In this document: positions 10,672 to 22,812 of the stretch, piece after piece | Position numbering within the stretch: position 1 is the stretch's first letter | Layout of the letters: each line of letters begins with the position of its first letter | DNA from: Salvelinus alpinus | Taxonomy: Eukaryota; Chordata; Actinopteri; Salmoniformes; Salmonidae | Reading direction: 5' to 3' | NCBI RefSeq assembly: GCF_045679555.1 | Contig: NC_092091.1 | Location: 68,885,683 to 68,949,682 of the forward strand | Length of the DNA stretch: 64,000 bases | Program-made: the position numbers and the translations under genes | The notes under the pieces: model-generated | Database searches by the model: none | Told to the model about the DNA's origin: nothing | What the model saw: the letters and a program-made list of their open reading frames with translations, nothing else

Positions 10672-13090
10672 TAATTCTGTACTCTATGCATAATGGCCTA
10701 TTTTAAATTGTAATGGACCTTTAACATTTGGAAAATACATTCAAAGATGGATGACAGTATGGGTTTGCCCAGCACTAACTTTCAATAGTGTTGCGTTTAG
10801 TGTAAAGATCTTTATGTTTTAGAAATTCAAAAAAGTTGCTTTTCATACCTAATGGATATGTTAGATGTATGAGCTAGTATAGATAGATCTAACAAGATGC
10901 CTGGTTATTGTACATGGTTAATGATACATACTCTATTCTGATGACAGGTGAACAAGTTAAACAGTATCTGCATTGGACCTCACCTTTTTTCACATAAGCC
11001 TGTACCTCATGCTCCACGGTCGTGAACAATAGGATCGACTAATTTAACAGACATTCGTGTGGGGGATGAGCACCAGCTCATATTTTCCATAGTTTATGAA
11101 CGCCTCGTCACATGGCCCTCACGCACAATAGCACCAGTTGTTTTAATATTTGATTAAAATCTTGTTTATGATTGAGAATTATGATAGGACTTAGTATCAA
11201 CATTTTCTACTAAATCTGAAAGCTGAAATCTTGGCTACTCATGTTTTAATTATTCAACTAAATGATAGGGACATGACAAGGAAAGAAAAGTTGAGGTTTT
11301 AGTGGGCAAGAGTGATTCTCAATTGACAATATCAAAACTAGACCAAGTGGTTTTAGGTCTGCTTTCAAGTTATTGTTACAGAAGTGAAGTGTATTTAGAT
11401 AGGAACTTGTTTCTCAAGGTAGCTTACAGATTTTTGCAGTTTGCTAAAGCAGGAAAATAATCCTGCAGCAACAGGAAATGTGAATTGTTAAATCGATTAT
11501 AATTAACGTTTATTTCTATGCAAATATTTATTTTAAAAACAAACTTTAGTTTCAAACCTATTCCTCATGTCAATTTTGAAGAGTGCTTTAGTTCAGCATG
11601 AGTGGACACATAAAGGACCCCACAGCAAAGAGGCCTGTAGCTACGCATTGGTGCAACTTCGAGAGGACGCGGACGCCTTCCGTCCGCCATCTGCGTCCAG
11701 TTGCGCATCACTGCAACCCAGAGAGGCATATGACCACTGTCTGGTCGTGGAATTAATCTGTCCAGCTGTGCCGCGTCGCAATAACCATCCAACGCAAATG
11801 AAGAGCGCAAGTCTCTATACTAGCACTCCGGCTGACAGGGAGAAACGGCTCTCTGCAAACAAAGAGAAACAAATCAAGCAATTTGAATGTCAGCGCTTTG
11901 CTTTAACCATTTGCTGGCCGTGTACAGGTGGGTTATTTGGGGTTGGTGTTTGCCACGCTAATGGTTGGGAACAATGGCTATGGTCGGGGACTGGGTGAGG
12001 ACCTCTTCAGCCTGGTCTTCATGGTGGTTAGGGTCCCTGAGGTTGGAAGAGAGGGTTCTCATGTGATCACTGAGGTGGATTTTATGTAAGATATGCCACA
12101 AGTTAAAGTGTAACTGACAGTGTTGTGAAACCTACTTTGCAGATATGAAACAAACAGTCAAATCAGTAAAAAAATATAAAAATCCCAGTTTATGCTTCAA
12201 AACAAACTTTATAGGAGGTTTTAAAAACAGTTTATATTTTACAAAAAAATCCAAGTCGTACAGTGAGGCATTGCTGGCAGAATAGATGGATGCATTATTA
12301 ATATAATTCACCAATACGTCTTGGTAGTCCCAAAAATATTGCTATCAGTATCACTGCTGGCCTGGTACATTTTTTGCAGCCTCCACCCATTCGGGATGCA
12401 CTACTTCAATATGTTTAACAAAAACGGATGACTGTAACTAAATCTGGGAATATCAATACAATCAAACCAGCAAGGGCAATGATCCCAAATCAGTCAAAAC
12501 GTGGCTAGCAGGCTAGCGCATAGGTGTCAAACACAAGGCCCCGCGGGCCAAATAGTACACACAAGCGAGAATAAACGAGTCAACAGTTGAGTCATCTACT
12601 TACCATTACAGCCCGATGCGCTCTCATCAGTGAATTTAACTTTAACTTAATGCTTTCGTGTGTCCCATTTACAGCGCGCAGCGGAAGGAAAGTGTACAGA
12701 CACATGCCACAATCCTAGATAGGCTACTACAATGTTGCAGTCTGGCTTCGGTTTTTAAATCTTGACAATGAATAACTAAAAAACAAAACACCATGCAACG
12801 GAGATAGATGTAGGCCTATTACAGCAACATTTGAGAAATAGCCTAGGCTGGCTACTCAACTACAATACATTTTAAGTGCACCATACAGCAATGCTGCATT
12901 CAAACGTACACGTTTTTTAAGTTGAAATGTTACAACAACATATAGCTCCGTTTTGTTATTTTGGGTTATTAAATACTTTTTGATTAGGGTCGCAGCATAT
13001 TATGCACAATAAAAACAAGATAACTAACTATACACTAGCAGACACCAGTTCTGATGTTACTTCATTAAAATGTAATACATGAATGTAATA
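10672..13090. other. Intergenic sequence upstream of foxe1
   Basis: No gene is supported. A fragment at about 11445-11600 resembles the inside of the short MITE family found at 5409 and 15401. A short stretch at 12525-12560 (gtgtcaaacacaaggcc) looks like the end of a hAT-type repeat. A 143-codon plus-strand open frame at 11567 has no recognisable domain. Confidence 0.35.
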
Positions 13091-13099
13091 CATTTCCGA

Positions 13100-13221
13100 G
13101 TCAGGAATTAGCCTAAAATTTAAATCTAAACTTTTTTTAAATACAATATTTGAGTGCCTATACGCACAAAAATATTTTACTTCGAAAAAATGTAGATTTA
13201 AATATTAGGCTAATTCCTGAC
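13100..13221. repeat. Foldback inverted repeat (hairpin)
   Basis: The left arm (13100-13128, gtcaggaattagcct...) and the right arm (13193-13221, ...aggctaattcctgac) are inverted copies, 29 bases with one mismatch. Weaker pairing continues inward through T-rich and A-rich runs. The loop is about 45-65 bases. It could be a miniature foldback transposon or a hairpin-forming transcript; nothing here decides. Confidence 0.65.
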
Positions 13222-13900
13222 TAGGCAATTTATTCCACTTATGTGTCACTTATGGCTATCTTGTTTGTTTAGATATCATACTTGTAAAAAATATTGTGTT
13301 GGTTCTACTTTTTGTATGAGGTAACTATTTGTATCTGTCGTCTCTGTGCTTATGTGTATTAGTGTGTGTATTTGATCGAATTATGTTCACATACTCTGCG
13401 TACAGTGTGTGTTTGCCCACATGTGTCTGTTGTTCACCCTGTGTGTGTTTGTATGCTGACACAACCAGTACACCCAGGAGCAGTAGGGCTTCAGTCTTGT
13501 TTGCATTGCAGCTGGATGGGGCCTGGTCTTGATGCAAAGTCCCGTGGACGGTTGACTGGCTCCCAGGCTGGGTCGGTTTACATAACTGAAGCTGCGTGCA
13601 GCCCAGGGCCCACCACCGCCGTTAATTCACTGTGTGAGTATCCCTGGGACAGAAAATACAGCCAGGTATAGAGGCTATTGTCACTATGACAGTCTCACCT
13701 AATATGAAGAGTTTTATGCAATGTTGCTCTCCCATGACAATTGTGATTGTAGTGTGATGACATTTCTGCATCGCTAGAGTTTTTAATACTCTGCTTGCAC
13801 TCTGTCACCATCCTAATAATACAAAAAACATACATTCCTTCTTGCCTTTCTCTTAGTTGGTCTCTATCTCTCTCCCTCTCTCTCGATCTCTCTCTCTCCT
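13222..13900. other. Intergenic sequence, no gene seen
   Basis: A T- and TG-rich stretch precedes the CT tract. The open frames here are short and low-complexity. Confidence 0.35.
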
Positions 13901-13901
13901 C

Positions 13902-14002
<101 letters not shown>

Positions 14003-14640
14003 TTAACTCCGACCCTATAGAGACAGTATATCCAGCTCTCTTTAACTATCTCGTGGTGTAGCCCACAATTAAGGCCATGCCTGATTGCAGATGTCAGTCC
14101 GTGCATCACTGACGCCTCTGTTTGGATCCATGTGTGTCAACACCTTGTTAATGCCTCCGCTTGCCACAACCACAGTGACTGGCTCGGGCTCCCCACCCTC
14201 ACATCAGCATTTTTCCCCTTACCTGCACCTGAATGGAGGCTCATGTTTCACAATAGAGACACATGTAAGTGTTCAGCACCGGAGAAGCTGTAACACACTC
14301 CTTATTCTGTTCTAGTTCATTAGGACGGATTTATCTCTTCATCGTCTGGGTTTCTGACAGGGCAGAGCAGACGGAGGGGATGGAGGGAGGGGTGAGCACA
14401 GGAGGGAGGAGAGGAAGAGTGGCTTCCCATGAAATTGAGTCTCTGCCTTCGTGGAAGTACAATTACGTGGAAACAACGTTGATTCAAGCAGTTTTTGCCC
14501 AGTGAGTTAGCACTTCAGGCAACACATGGGTCCTTCAAACACCTGATATGATATGCTTAATGTTTAATAAGATGTAACCAAACAAATATTTCAGCTGCTT
14601 GGTGATAAGACATAATCTCTTATCACCACAACTTAACATA

Positions 14641-14827
14641 CAGCACCAGTCAAAAGTTTGGACACACCTATTCATTCAAGGGTTTTTCTTTATTTGTACT
14701 ATTTTCTACATTGTAGAATAATAGTGAAGACATCACAACTATGAACTAACACATATGGAATCATAAATAGTAAAATAAAGGAAAACTCTTGAATCAGTCA
14801 GTGTGTCTAAACTTTTGACTGGTACTG
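14641..14827. mobile_element. Tc1-like MITE (TIR cagcaccagtcaaaag)
   Basis: The element starts CAGCACCAGTCAAAAGTTTG and ends CTTTTGACTGGTACTG, its inverted counterpart, with TA on each side (14639-14640 and 14828-14829). At 187 bp it has no room for a transposase. The termini are those of a common fish Tc1-derived repeat. Confidence 0.85.
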
Positions 14828-14829
14828 TA

Positions 14830-15400
14830 TGTGAACATTTTTATTACAACGGTATAAACTACTAACACAACCCGTAATTGGTTCTTTGGTCAAAAGTGTT
14901 GCAACTCTCCGGTTGTGTACAATTACATCTTTGTTTGTCAGTTCCTGACAAGCTTTTCAACCGCTACTTAAATCCCCACAATTCCTAAGCAGGAAGATAC
15001 AGGTATTCATCAGGTTTCCATTTAGATCTGTGAACACAGTGCTGTGTTTTCACAGCTGTCAAACCTTGACATGTCTTTAAAGCCCTACAGACTGAGGAAA
15101 GGACTCTGGCTCCGTATTCACACGTCTGTCATGATGATCCGATGTTGAAATTGTTCAATTATTTGATATCACAACATGTTTGTATAATAAGCCCCACTGG
15201 TAAGTACTGCTTAGAAAAACAGATAGGCGCTATGAGAAATATAACACTCATTCAATGATATGTACATTTTTAATCAACAGGTGTTTATGTGCAAACTAAT
15301 GCCAATTCTCAGTCACAGTAAGCCACTCATAATTATATTCTTAAAAAAGTCAATAGCAGTGATAACAAACCTCCATGTTTATTCACATTACAGGTAGGCT
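14830..15400. other. Intergenic sequence, no gene seen
   Basis: A/T-rich DNA with no open frame, splice signals or recognisable repeat. Confidence 0.35.
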
Positions 15401-15661
15401 ATGCAGATGTAGGATCCTAATTTGATCACTATTTTGTTGCTGAGAAATTTCCTGCACCACAGGAAACGCAAATGAGCTTGATTTACATAAATTCACTGAA
15501 AACTCGCAATAACACAAGGTCATATTGACAGTGTTGCGCTTTTCATGTAGCCTAATTTTGGCCACCGATCAAGCAACATTATGGACTAAATGTTCAAATC
15601 CTGTTGCTGCAGGATTCTTTTGCTGCGACAATACTATTCAAATTAAGATCCTACACCTGTA
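15401..15661. mobile_element. Short inverted-repeat MITE, second copy
   Basis: The left end GCAGATGTAGGATCCTAATT and the right end AATTAAGATCCTACACCTGT are inverted. It is the same family as the copy at 5409-5654, more diverged inside. Confidence 0.7.
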
Positions 15662-16340
15662 GTTTATTGCTCTTGCAATGGCTTCTTCTAGCCTTTCTTT
15701 CTTTGACTTTGCCAAAGTAGGGACCTGAATAGGTTTGCTGTTGTTGTCTGTCATTACTTCAGATGCTTCCTCACAGCAAGACTTGTGTGTTGATAGCAAC
15801 ACACTTGACAAGACACACTGTCAAAATATTTACTGTAGCTTTTGAGGTTTCAGTTCCTCGAGATCAACCATCGGTGTATGATATCTACTGCATCTTTATA
15901 CTGATCTCAGAACAGACTCTAAGGTAGCCTGAGGTTACATAAAGCCATTTATTGTCGTAATAAACATGATTATAATCTGATCTAAGGTCAGGCATCAAAT
16001 CCCATTGTTGCATGTTTCACTGCACCTATCTGGTGTCTGTGACCAATAAAACAATTTATTTTGTGTGGGGAAGACATGTTGTGAGTCATAATGTATAGAC
16101 TCTAGATACATCCTCAAACTCTCAACAGGACTGATGCAGCTATCTCTGCAACTAGCTCTCACAGTGTCACGTCCGAATTAGACGTTCATCCATGTTTCTC
16201 AAACGTTTAATTTCGATGTTGTTGCAAACGTCAAATTTCAAAGGGTTTAAGGTTAAGTTTAGGCCTTAACTCCACATTTTTAAGGTGAGGGCATTAACTC
16301 CGAAATGTTAAGGTTAGGCATTAACTCCGAATGGTTAAGG
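15662..16340. other. Intergenic sequence, no gene seen
   Basis: No gene is visible. Short internal repeats of the type aaggttaggcattaactccg (16240-16340) lead into the truncated L2. Confidence 0.35.
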
Positions 16341-16344
16341 TAAC

Positions 16345-17602
16345 AAGGTAAACTCCTCCTCCTCCTCCTCCTAACTCCTCCTCTCCACCCTCTCCGAGCT
16401 GGGCATCTCCGGCGCGGCCCACGCTTGGATTGCGTCCTACCTGACAGGTCGCTCCTACCAGGTGGCGTGGCGAGAATCTGTCTCCGCACCACGTGCTCTC
16501 ACCACTGGTGTCCCCCAGGGCTCTGTTCTAGGCCCTCTCCTATTCTCGCTATACACCAAGTCACTTGGCTCTGTCATATCCTCACATGGTCTCTCCTATC
16601 ATTGCTATGCAGACGACACACAATTAATCTTCTCCTTTCCCCCCTCTGATAACCAGGTGGTGAATCGCATCTCTGCATGTCTGGCAGACATATCAGTGTG
16701 GATGACGGATCACCACCTCAAGCTGAACCTCGGCAAGACGGAGCTGCTCTTCCTCCCGGGGAAGGACTGCCCGTTCCATGATCTCGCCATCACGGTTGAC
16801 AACTCCATTGTGTCCTCCTCCCAGAGTGCTAAGAACCTTGGCGTGATCCTGGACAACACCCTGTCGTTCTCAACTAACATCAAGGCGGTGACCCGTTCCT
16901 GTAGGTTCATGCTCTACAACATTCGCAGAGTACGACCCTGCCTCACGCAGGAAGCGGCGCAGGTCCTAATCCAGGCACTTGTCATCTCCCGTCTGGATTA
17001 CTGCAACTCGCTGTTGGCTGGGCTCCCTGCCTGTGCCATTAAACCCCTACAACTCATCCAGAACGCCGCAGCCCGTCTGGTGTTCAACTTTCCCAAGTTC
17101 TCTCACGTCACCCCGCTCCTCCGCTCTCTCCACTGGCTTCCAGTTGAAGCTCGCATCCGCTACAAGACCATGGTGCTTGCCTACGGAGCTGTGAGGGGAA
17201 CGGCACCCCCGTACCTTCAGGCTCTGATCAGGCCCTACACCCAAACAAGGGCACTGCGTTCATCCACCTCTGGCCTGCTCGCCTCCCTACCTCTGAGGAA
17301 GTACAGTTCCCGCTCAGCCCAGTCAAAACTGTTCGCTGCTCTGGCACCCCAATGGTGGAACAAACTCCCTCACGACGCCAGGTCAGCGGAGTCAATCACC
17401 ACCTTCCGGAGACACCTGAAACCCCACCTCTTTAAGGAATACCTAGGATAGGATAAAGTAATCCTTCTAACCCCCCCCCCCCTTAAAAGAGTTAGATGCA
17501 CTATTGTAAAGTGGTTGTTCCACTGGATATCATAAGGTGAATGCACCAATTTGTAAGTCGCTCTGGATAAGAGCGTCTGCTAAATGACTTAAATGTAAAT
17601 GT
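16345..17602 (+). mobile_element. L2-type LINE, 5'-truncated copy
   Basis: The block contains the reverse transcriptase region and the 3' end of an L2-like non-LTR retrotransposon. It begins after a (TCC)n stretch, so the 5' part, including the endonuclease, is missing. The 3' end carries the usual tail (GTAAGTCGCTCTGGATAAGA, then repeated aaatgta units). The coding part is annotated separately. Confidence 0.88.
16462..17451 (+). CDS. L2 LINE reverse transcriptase, C-terminal part, open
   Basis: 329 codons from the first Met; the same frame is open further upstream, with LGISGAAHAWIASYLTGRSY before it. It has [15 protein letters not shown] (reverse transcriptase block), the catalytic YADDTQLIF motif, then LNLGKTELLFLPG and the DYCNSLLAGLP region. 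The last part, ending HLFKEYLG, is the C-terminal domain of fish L2 ORF2. Unlike the other LINE copies here, this stretch has no stop or frameshift, which points to a fairly recent insertion. It lacks endonuclease and cannot move by itself. Confidence 0.85.
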   Translation: MAWRESVSAPRALTTGVPQGSVLGPLLFSLYTKSLGSVISSHGLSYHCYADDTQLIFSFPPSDNQVVNRISACLADISVWMTDHHLKLNLGKTELLFLPGKDCPFHDLAITVDNSIVSSSQSAKNLGVILDNTLSFSTNIKAVTRSCRFMLYNIRRVRPCLTQEAAQVLIQALVISRLDYCNSLLAGLPACAIKPLQLIQNAAARLVFNFPKFSHVTPLLRSLHWLPVEARIRYKTMVLAYGAVRGTAPPYLQALIRPYTQTRALRSSTSGLLASLPLRKYSSRSAQSKLFAALAPQWWNKLPHDARSAESITTFRRHLKPHLFKEYLG

Positions 17603-17725
17603 AAAAATCTGTTGTTCTACCCCTGAACAAGGCAGTTAACCCACTGTTCCCCGGTAGGCCGTCATTGTAAATATGAAATTGTTTCTAACTGACTTGCCTA
17701 GTTAAATAAAGGTTACTTTTTTTTA
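17603..17725 (+). mobile_element. SINE 3' fragment
   Basis: The sequence carries CTGAACAAGGCAGTTAACCC and ends in CTGACTTGCCTAGTTAAATA, the 3' end of the salmonid tRNA-derived SINE group. The tRNA-like head is absent. It abuts the tail of the L2 copy directly. Confidence 0.7.
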
Positions 17726-18890
17726 ATGCCCATCCACCATCCCCATCCACAACTCCCTAGCAAAACCGAAACCTACTTGAAGGAAACAGCGCTCACTGTT
17801 GCCCCTAGAGGCTGGTTTCCACGTCATCTCTTGACGTCCTCAGACATGGATGGACGTCAAATACTGACTTTTATCACGGGTGACCTGGCTGATCTCTGTG
17901 ACTTGGCTGGGAGTTCGCCATGACCATTCAAACAGGATGCACTGCAAAACAGTCTACAGTGGCAAAAACATGACCTGTGTATGTGTGTATTTGCTGGTGT
18001 GCGTGCCTGTGTCTTAAAATGTGTGTGTTATGCATTAGCAGCTTGTCAGTCTCAAATTCCTCTGCAGCTCGGTTTGTCAGGGGGAGCTCGCTCTGGTCTG
18101 TAGCTCTGCATTCCGAATGGTAAGTATTTGAAGGGAGAGGTCTTAAAAAAAGCTCCTGGTATGACGTTTCTTTCCAGTGCCACCTGCACGTCTGTTGCTG
18201 TGGGATTTGAACCTCCTCAATCACTGACACTTGTGGATTATCTGTACTTAAGGCAAAGAGCCAACACAAGCCACATCTTGTGTGCAGGCATTCAGGTACT
18301 TGTAAGCTACATTTTATTCTCATTGTGGGTAGGTTGCCCTAAAGATCACTGTTGGAGGCATAACGCGGCTAATTACACCACAATTTGGATCCCGTGTTGT
18401 TTTGAATTAATTTAATGTGACTCTTTCCAAACATAGATTAACCCATTTAAAACAGACAGATAGAACGTATATTGTTTCATTGATATCTGTTACATTAACA
18501 TCATATGTACATGCCATAATTGCGGATTCCTCAGGCACTTTGTAAGACAACTACTATGGGGCCTTCCTAAATGGTTGGAGGTGCCTTGGGCTTGTGTCTG
18601 GCAAGGATATCTGCACCAGGGGTGAAAAGGTGAGCCCATTGTGGAGGAAACACACATACAGTAGGAAGTGACCCAACAATGTCGATAATCTCCCTCAACA
18701 GGCACCAACTCATTACTCTTTGCTTGCAGGTGCAGGTGTATTATCCTTTTTCTATTGATACGGAGTTGAGTTGTCTGGCTACTCCATTTGTTACCTTCCA
18801 GTTCTTTGTGTGTTTTTTTTATGGGAGTTTATGGACTATTTAGATTGCGGTTTCCTTTATATAACTTATATAATCAAACTATTGCCATAA
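17726..18890. other. Intergenic sequence, no gene seen
   Basis: Mixed-composition DNA. Small open frames on both strands have no domain or splice support. Confidence 0.35.
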
Positions 18891-18899
18891 ATGTAAACC

Positions 18900-18990
18900 A
18901 CAGGAGTGCAACTGTGACCAACTGGGTTTCAAACCTGGGTCTTCTGCACACCATAACACTGTGTTAGCCCGCTGAGCTAAAGCCTAAGCC
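18900..18990 (-). mobile_element. tRNA-like SINE head fragment
   Basis: On the minus strand it reads TTAGCTCAGCGGGCTAACA (A-box-like), and about 30 bases later CCAGGTTTGAAACCC (B-box-like). This is the layout of a tRNA-derived RNA polymerase III promoter. The body of a SINE is not clear beyond it. A decayed tRNA gene is the alternative, but the acceptor stem does not pair convincingly. Confidence 0.5.
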
Positions 18991-19898
18991 TTAGTTCAGG
19001 GAGCTGATGCAGGTATTCAGGACTCAGGTAAGGTGGATGATGTTACAAACATAATCGTCACTGTTTTGACACAAAATGAACGACTGAGGAGTTCCCGTCT
19101 TGTCGGTCAACATGTCATTATGGATCACCACTCCACATGTCACAATGCTGACCTCTGACCCAGGAAGGACTCACCTCCAGCTTTACATGCGGCACCGCCT
19201 GCTAAGGTGTTGTGGTGTTTTGGTTGGTTGGGGGCTTGAGGTAAGTACTTAGATGCTCGACCTGCTGTATTTGAATAACCTGACAACTAAAGTAACCTTT
19301 CCTTTCTCTGGTTACTATGGTTGTGTTGGACATGAAGGGCCAGGGGAAACCATGTGTGAGTGTGTGTATGTGCGTGTCTGATAGTCTGGATGTGTGTGTG
19401 TGTGTTCGATCCGACGGATCGGTCATGCGTAGAGGGAGCTTTCACCACAGCACAATGCTTCTCTAAGGGTGTAACTCCCTGTTGGATTACCGTAGGAGAA
19501 TGGGACCCAACAGAGGACTGGTTCCACTAGCTAGCTCTGAGGGGAAACGTCCCTGCACTTTCTCACCGAAACTCATTGCTGGGCTCAGCCCCGAAACACT
19601 AAAGCCTTGTTCATACTGCAGGCCTTAATGTTCAAATCAGTTTTGGACTACTGACTGTCCAAACAGCAATCAGATCAGTTTTGTGTGTGTTCAGACAGCA
19701 GTCATTTGCTGACATGGCTACGCTAGTTGTCATAGTAATGATGTGTGTGTGTGCAGTGGTGTAGGCTGATTGGTGGTGGTACTCGTGGTTCCTATCACTA
19801 GGAAGTTCTGTAACAACAAGGCGACAAAAATGCCATGGACATTTCCCAGTTCCTTTGAACGTTCAAAAAGCATAGGGTAAGAACATGTTTATAGCCTC
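18991..19898. other. Intergenic sequence, no gene seen
   Basis: No gene or clear repeat; a short TG-rich stretch lies at about 19355-19405. Confidence 0.35.
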
Positions 19899-19906
19899 AA
19901 AGGATT

Positions 19907-20130
19907 TTTACATTTATTTAACTAGGCAAGTCAGTTAAGAACAAATTCTTATTTACAATGACAGCCTACCCTGGGCCAAACCAGGATGACACTGGGCCAA
20001 TTGTGCACCACCCTATGGGACTCCCAATCACAGCCAGGTGTGAGACAGCCTGGAATTGAACCAGGGACTATAGTGACACCTCTTGCACTGAGATGCAGTG
20101 CCTTAGACTGCTGCACCACTCGGGAGCCCC
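19907..20130 (-). mobile_element. tRNA-derived SINE (salmonid Sma/Slm type), full length
   Basis: On the minus strand it starts GGGGCTCCCGAGTGGTGCAG, with an A box and then a B box (GGTTCAATTCC). It ends in CTGACTTGCCTAGTTAAATA and a short A/T tail. A perfect 8-base target duplication, AAAGGATT, flanks it at 19899-19906 and 20131-20138. The intact duplication shows that this is a single clean insertion. Confidence 0.9.
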
Positions 20131-20221
20131 AAAGGATTACATGATCCAACTTTCAAAACAAGTCCCTTTTGGCTAGCCACAGCAGTCAACTAACTAGCTA
20201 GGTAGATGTTTAGCTTTCTAA

Positions 20222-21340
20222 TCAAATCAAATCAAATTGTATTTGTCACACGCGCCGAATACAACAGGTGTAGACCATACAGTGAAATGCTTACTTACAA
20301 GCCCTTAACCAACAATGCAGTTTTAAGAAAAATAAGTGTTAAGTAAAAAAATGTATACGTAAAAATAGAAAATAAAAGTAACACATAATTAAACAGCAGC
20401 AGTAAAATAACAATAGCGAGGCTATATACAGGAGGTACCGGTACAGAGTCCATGTGCGGGGGCACCGGTTAGTCCAGGTAATTGAGGTAATATGTATATG
20501 TAGGTAGAGTTAAAGTGACTATGCATAGATAATAAACAGAGAGTAGCAGCAGCGTAAAAGAGGGGTCTGGGTAGCCCTTTGATTAGCTATTCAGGAGTCT
20601 TATGGCTTGGAGGTAGAAGCTGTTAAGAAGCTTTTTGGACCTAGACTTGGCGCTCCGGTACCGCTTGCGATAGCGGAAAGAACAGTTTATGACTAGGGTG
20701 GCTGGAGTCTTAGACAAATTTTAGGGCCTTCCTCTGACACCGCCTGGCATAGAGGTCCTGGATGGCAGGAAGCTTGGCCCCAGTGATGTACTGTGCCGTA
20801 CACACTACCATCTGTAGTGCCTTGGGGTCAGAGTCCGAGCAGTTGCCATACCAAGCAGTGATGCAACCAGTCAGGATGCTCTCGATGGTGCATCTGTAGA
20901 ACCTTTTGAGGATCTGAGGACCCATGCCAAATCTTTTCAGTCTCCTGAGGGGGAATAGGCTTTGTCGTGCCCTCTTCATGACTGTCTTAGTGTGTTTGGA
21001 TCATGATGGTTTGTTGGTGATGTAGACACCAAGGAACCTGAAGCTCTCAACCTGCTCCACTACAGCCCTGTCGATGAGAATGGGGGCGTGCTCGGTCCTC
21101 CTTCTCCTGTAGTCCACAATCATCTCCTTTGTCTTGATCACGTTGAGGGAGAGGTTGTTGTCCTGGCACCACACGGCCAGGCCTCTGACCTCCTCCCTAT
21201 TGGATGTCTCATCGTTGTCGGTGATCAGGCCTACCACTGTTGTGTCATCGGCAAACTTGATGATGGTGTTGGAGTCGTGCCTGGCCATGCAGTCATGAGT
21301 GAACAGGGAGTACACATTCACAAATTTGTTTGTAAACAAT
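20222..21340 (-). mobile_element. Rex1/Babar-like LINE, 5'-truncated and broken
   Basis: On the minus strand, two reading-frame pieces resemble the C-terminal part of a fish non-LTR reverse transcriptase. One (about 21339-21001) has NTIIKFADDTTVVGLITDND with the FADD catalytic motif, then NNLSLNVIKTKEMIVDYRR. The other (about 20979-20710) has FYRCTIESILTGCITAWYGN. A frame change separates them. The 3' end is a run of TTTGA units (20222-20243), the tail expected for this group. The assignment to Rex1/Babar is from memory of motif style and is uncertain; that it is a LINE is clear. Confidence 0.8.
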
Positions 21341-22740
21341 TAACAAGCTAGTTAGCTACCACATGTTCTTGTCCACCTACGAAGGGGGTTTGAAGTGTGG
21401 CTTGAAATATCTAATTCTATGTACTTTTTGGCTTTTCAGAATGCAGAAAAAAGAACAGATTCGAATCAGAGAGCCAAATAAATAGGATTTGAGTTACTTC
21501 AAACTGCCAATTTGAACAAGGCTTTAGTGACAATTCACTGTAGCTTGACAAATTAGTCCAATGTCAAGGTCTTTGCCATAAGCAAAAGATGACTTAGTTG
21601 AGTCACTGACTGACTGTGCCATTGAAATCTGGTCTAAACTCGTTATTCAAGCCAAGTGCCTTACAGACCAACCGGTTGATTGTTTAGCAACGAAACCGAT
21701 GCTTGCACAACTATGGGTAAAAACAGGCTTGGCTTAGATTGTTGACAACATGTAAACTATATTTAGTCTCCAAATGTTTATTGAAAACATACATATATTT
21801 GCACAATGAGCATTTGCTGTCTCAAATACATCGTTACAGTTGTTGGTTAGCTAGCTAGCTAATTTTAGCCATATTAGCATTGACATGAAATCAGTCAAAA
21901 ACACCTCAAAACAAGACATGGCAACAAGAACAAGGCAAAACTAGCTGAACCGAACGATCCACCTACGATTCCCTACGTGGCAGCTTCTTGTCATTGCTGC
22001 TAGCTATCTGACCGTTCAGAATCATAACAACGCACAGCTTCTGGCCCCATCGATGCGCGCATCATTTTCCTGACTTTGTCTGCCAACCCGTCTATGGGAA
22101 GTGATCTGTCGACCTGTGTGGAGGTAGATACATACAAACAGAAAGGTCAGAGGGAAAGTAAGTAGTAATACATTTTCAAATATGAACATGATGACTATGT
22201 TTGTAAAACTGAAATGTTGACATTTTCAAATCTTCAAAGACCTAAGATGAGTGATCATTATAGGCCTTAAGACTAGAGTTTGTACGCACTGCTCATGTGT
22301 GTTCTGTACAGTATACTATCAATGGAAGATAGGCATGTCCATTCTACATTACATATTTCTATGTGTGAATGTTCCTCAACGTTGTGCCCTGCTGAACGCA
22401 GCCCTGAATTGTTCTGCTACCATGCCCCTCAGCTGATTGGTTAATTAGATGAATTAGCTTGACCCCAGCATATTAGACAAGACTCTATATAAAAGGATGG
22501 TTGATACACATTATAATGGTATGATAACCTGGTTCTCTGTGTGTATGTCCGCTTTATGGGTGTTTGCTACTGACTGTATTTGAATTGAGTTGTGTATTTG
22601 CACTCCAGATGCTCTCCCACTGAGCTACTTTGCATGCCGTGCGGCGGCCCTTAACCCAGCACCAGGAGAACTCTGTTTGATACTCTGTTTGTCCTGCCCT
22701 TCCACCAACTACACATCTAACTTGTGTGAGCTTGGAAATG
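21341..22740. other. Intergenic sequence, no gene seen
   Basis: A/T-rich DNA. At 22600-22640 there is a tRNA-like half (minus strand GTAGCTCAGTGGGAGAGCAT) with no matching 3' half. Confidence 0.35.
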
Positions 22741-22759
22741 TGTAGCTTTTATTGTATTT

Positions 22760-22812
22760 AAATACAGTTCAATAAATCAAATGTATTTATAAAGCTCTTT
22801 TTACATCATCTT
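22760..22812 (-). repeat. L2 3'-tail fragment
   Basis: The short stretch AATGTATTTATAAAGCTCTT resembles the reverse complement of the 3' end of the L2 family that ends at 36208 in this window. Confidence 0.4.

Noticed and set aside
11567-11998. 143-codon open frame as a gene
   Set aside because: There is no recognisable domain, no splice or promoter context, and it overlaps part of a MITE-like sequence at its start.
22600-22645. tRNA gene on the minus strand (GTAGCTCAGTGGGAGAGCAT)
   Set aside because: Only the 5' half with an A box is present; there is no B box or closing acceptor stem.
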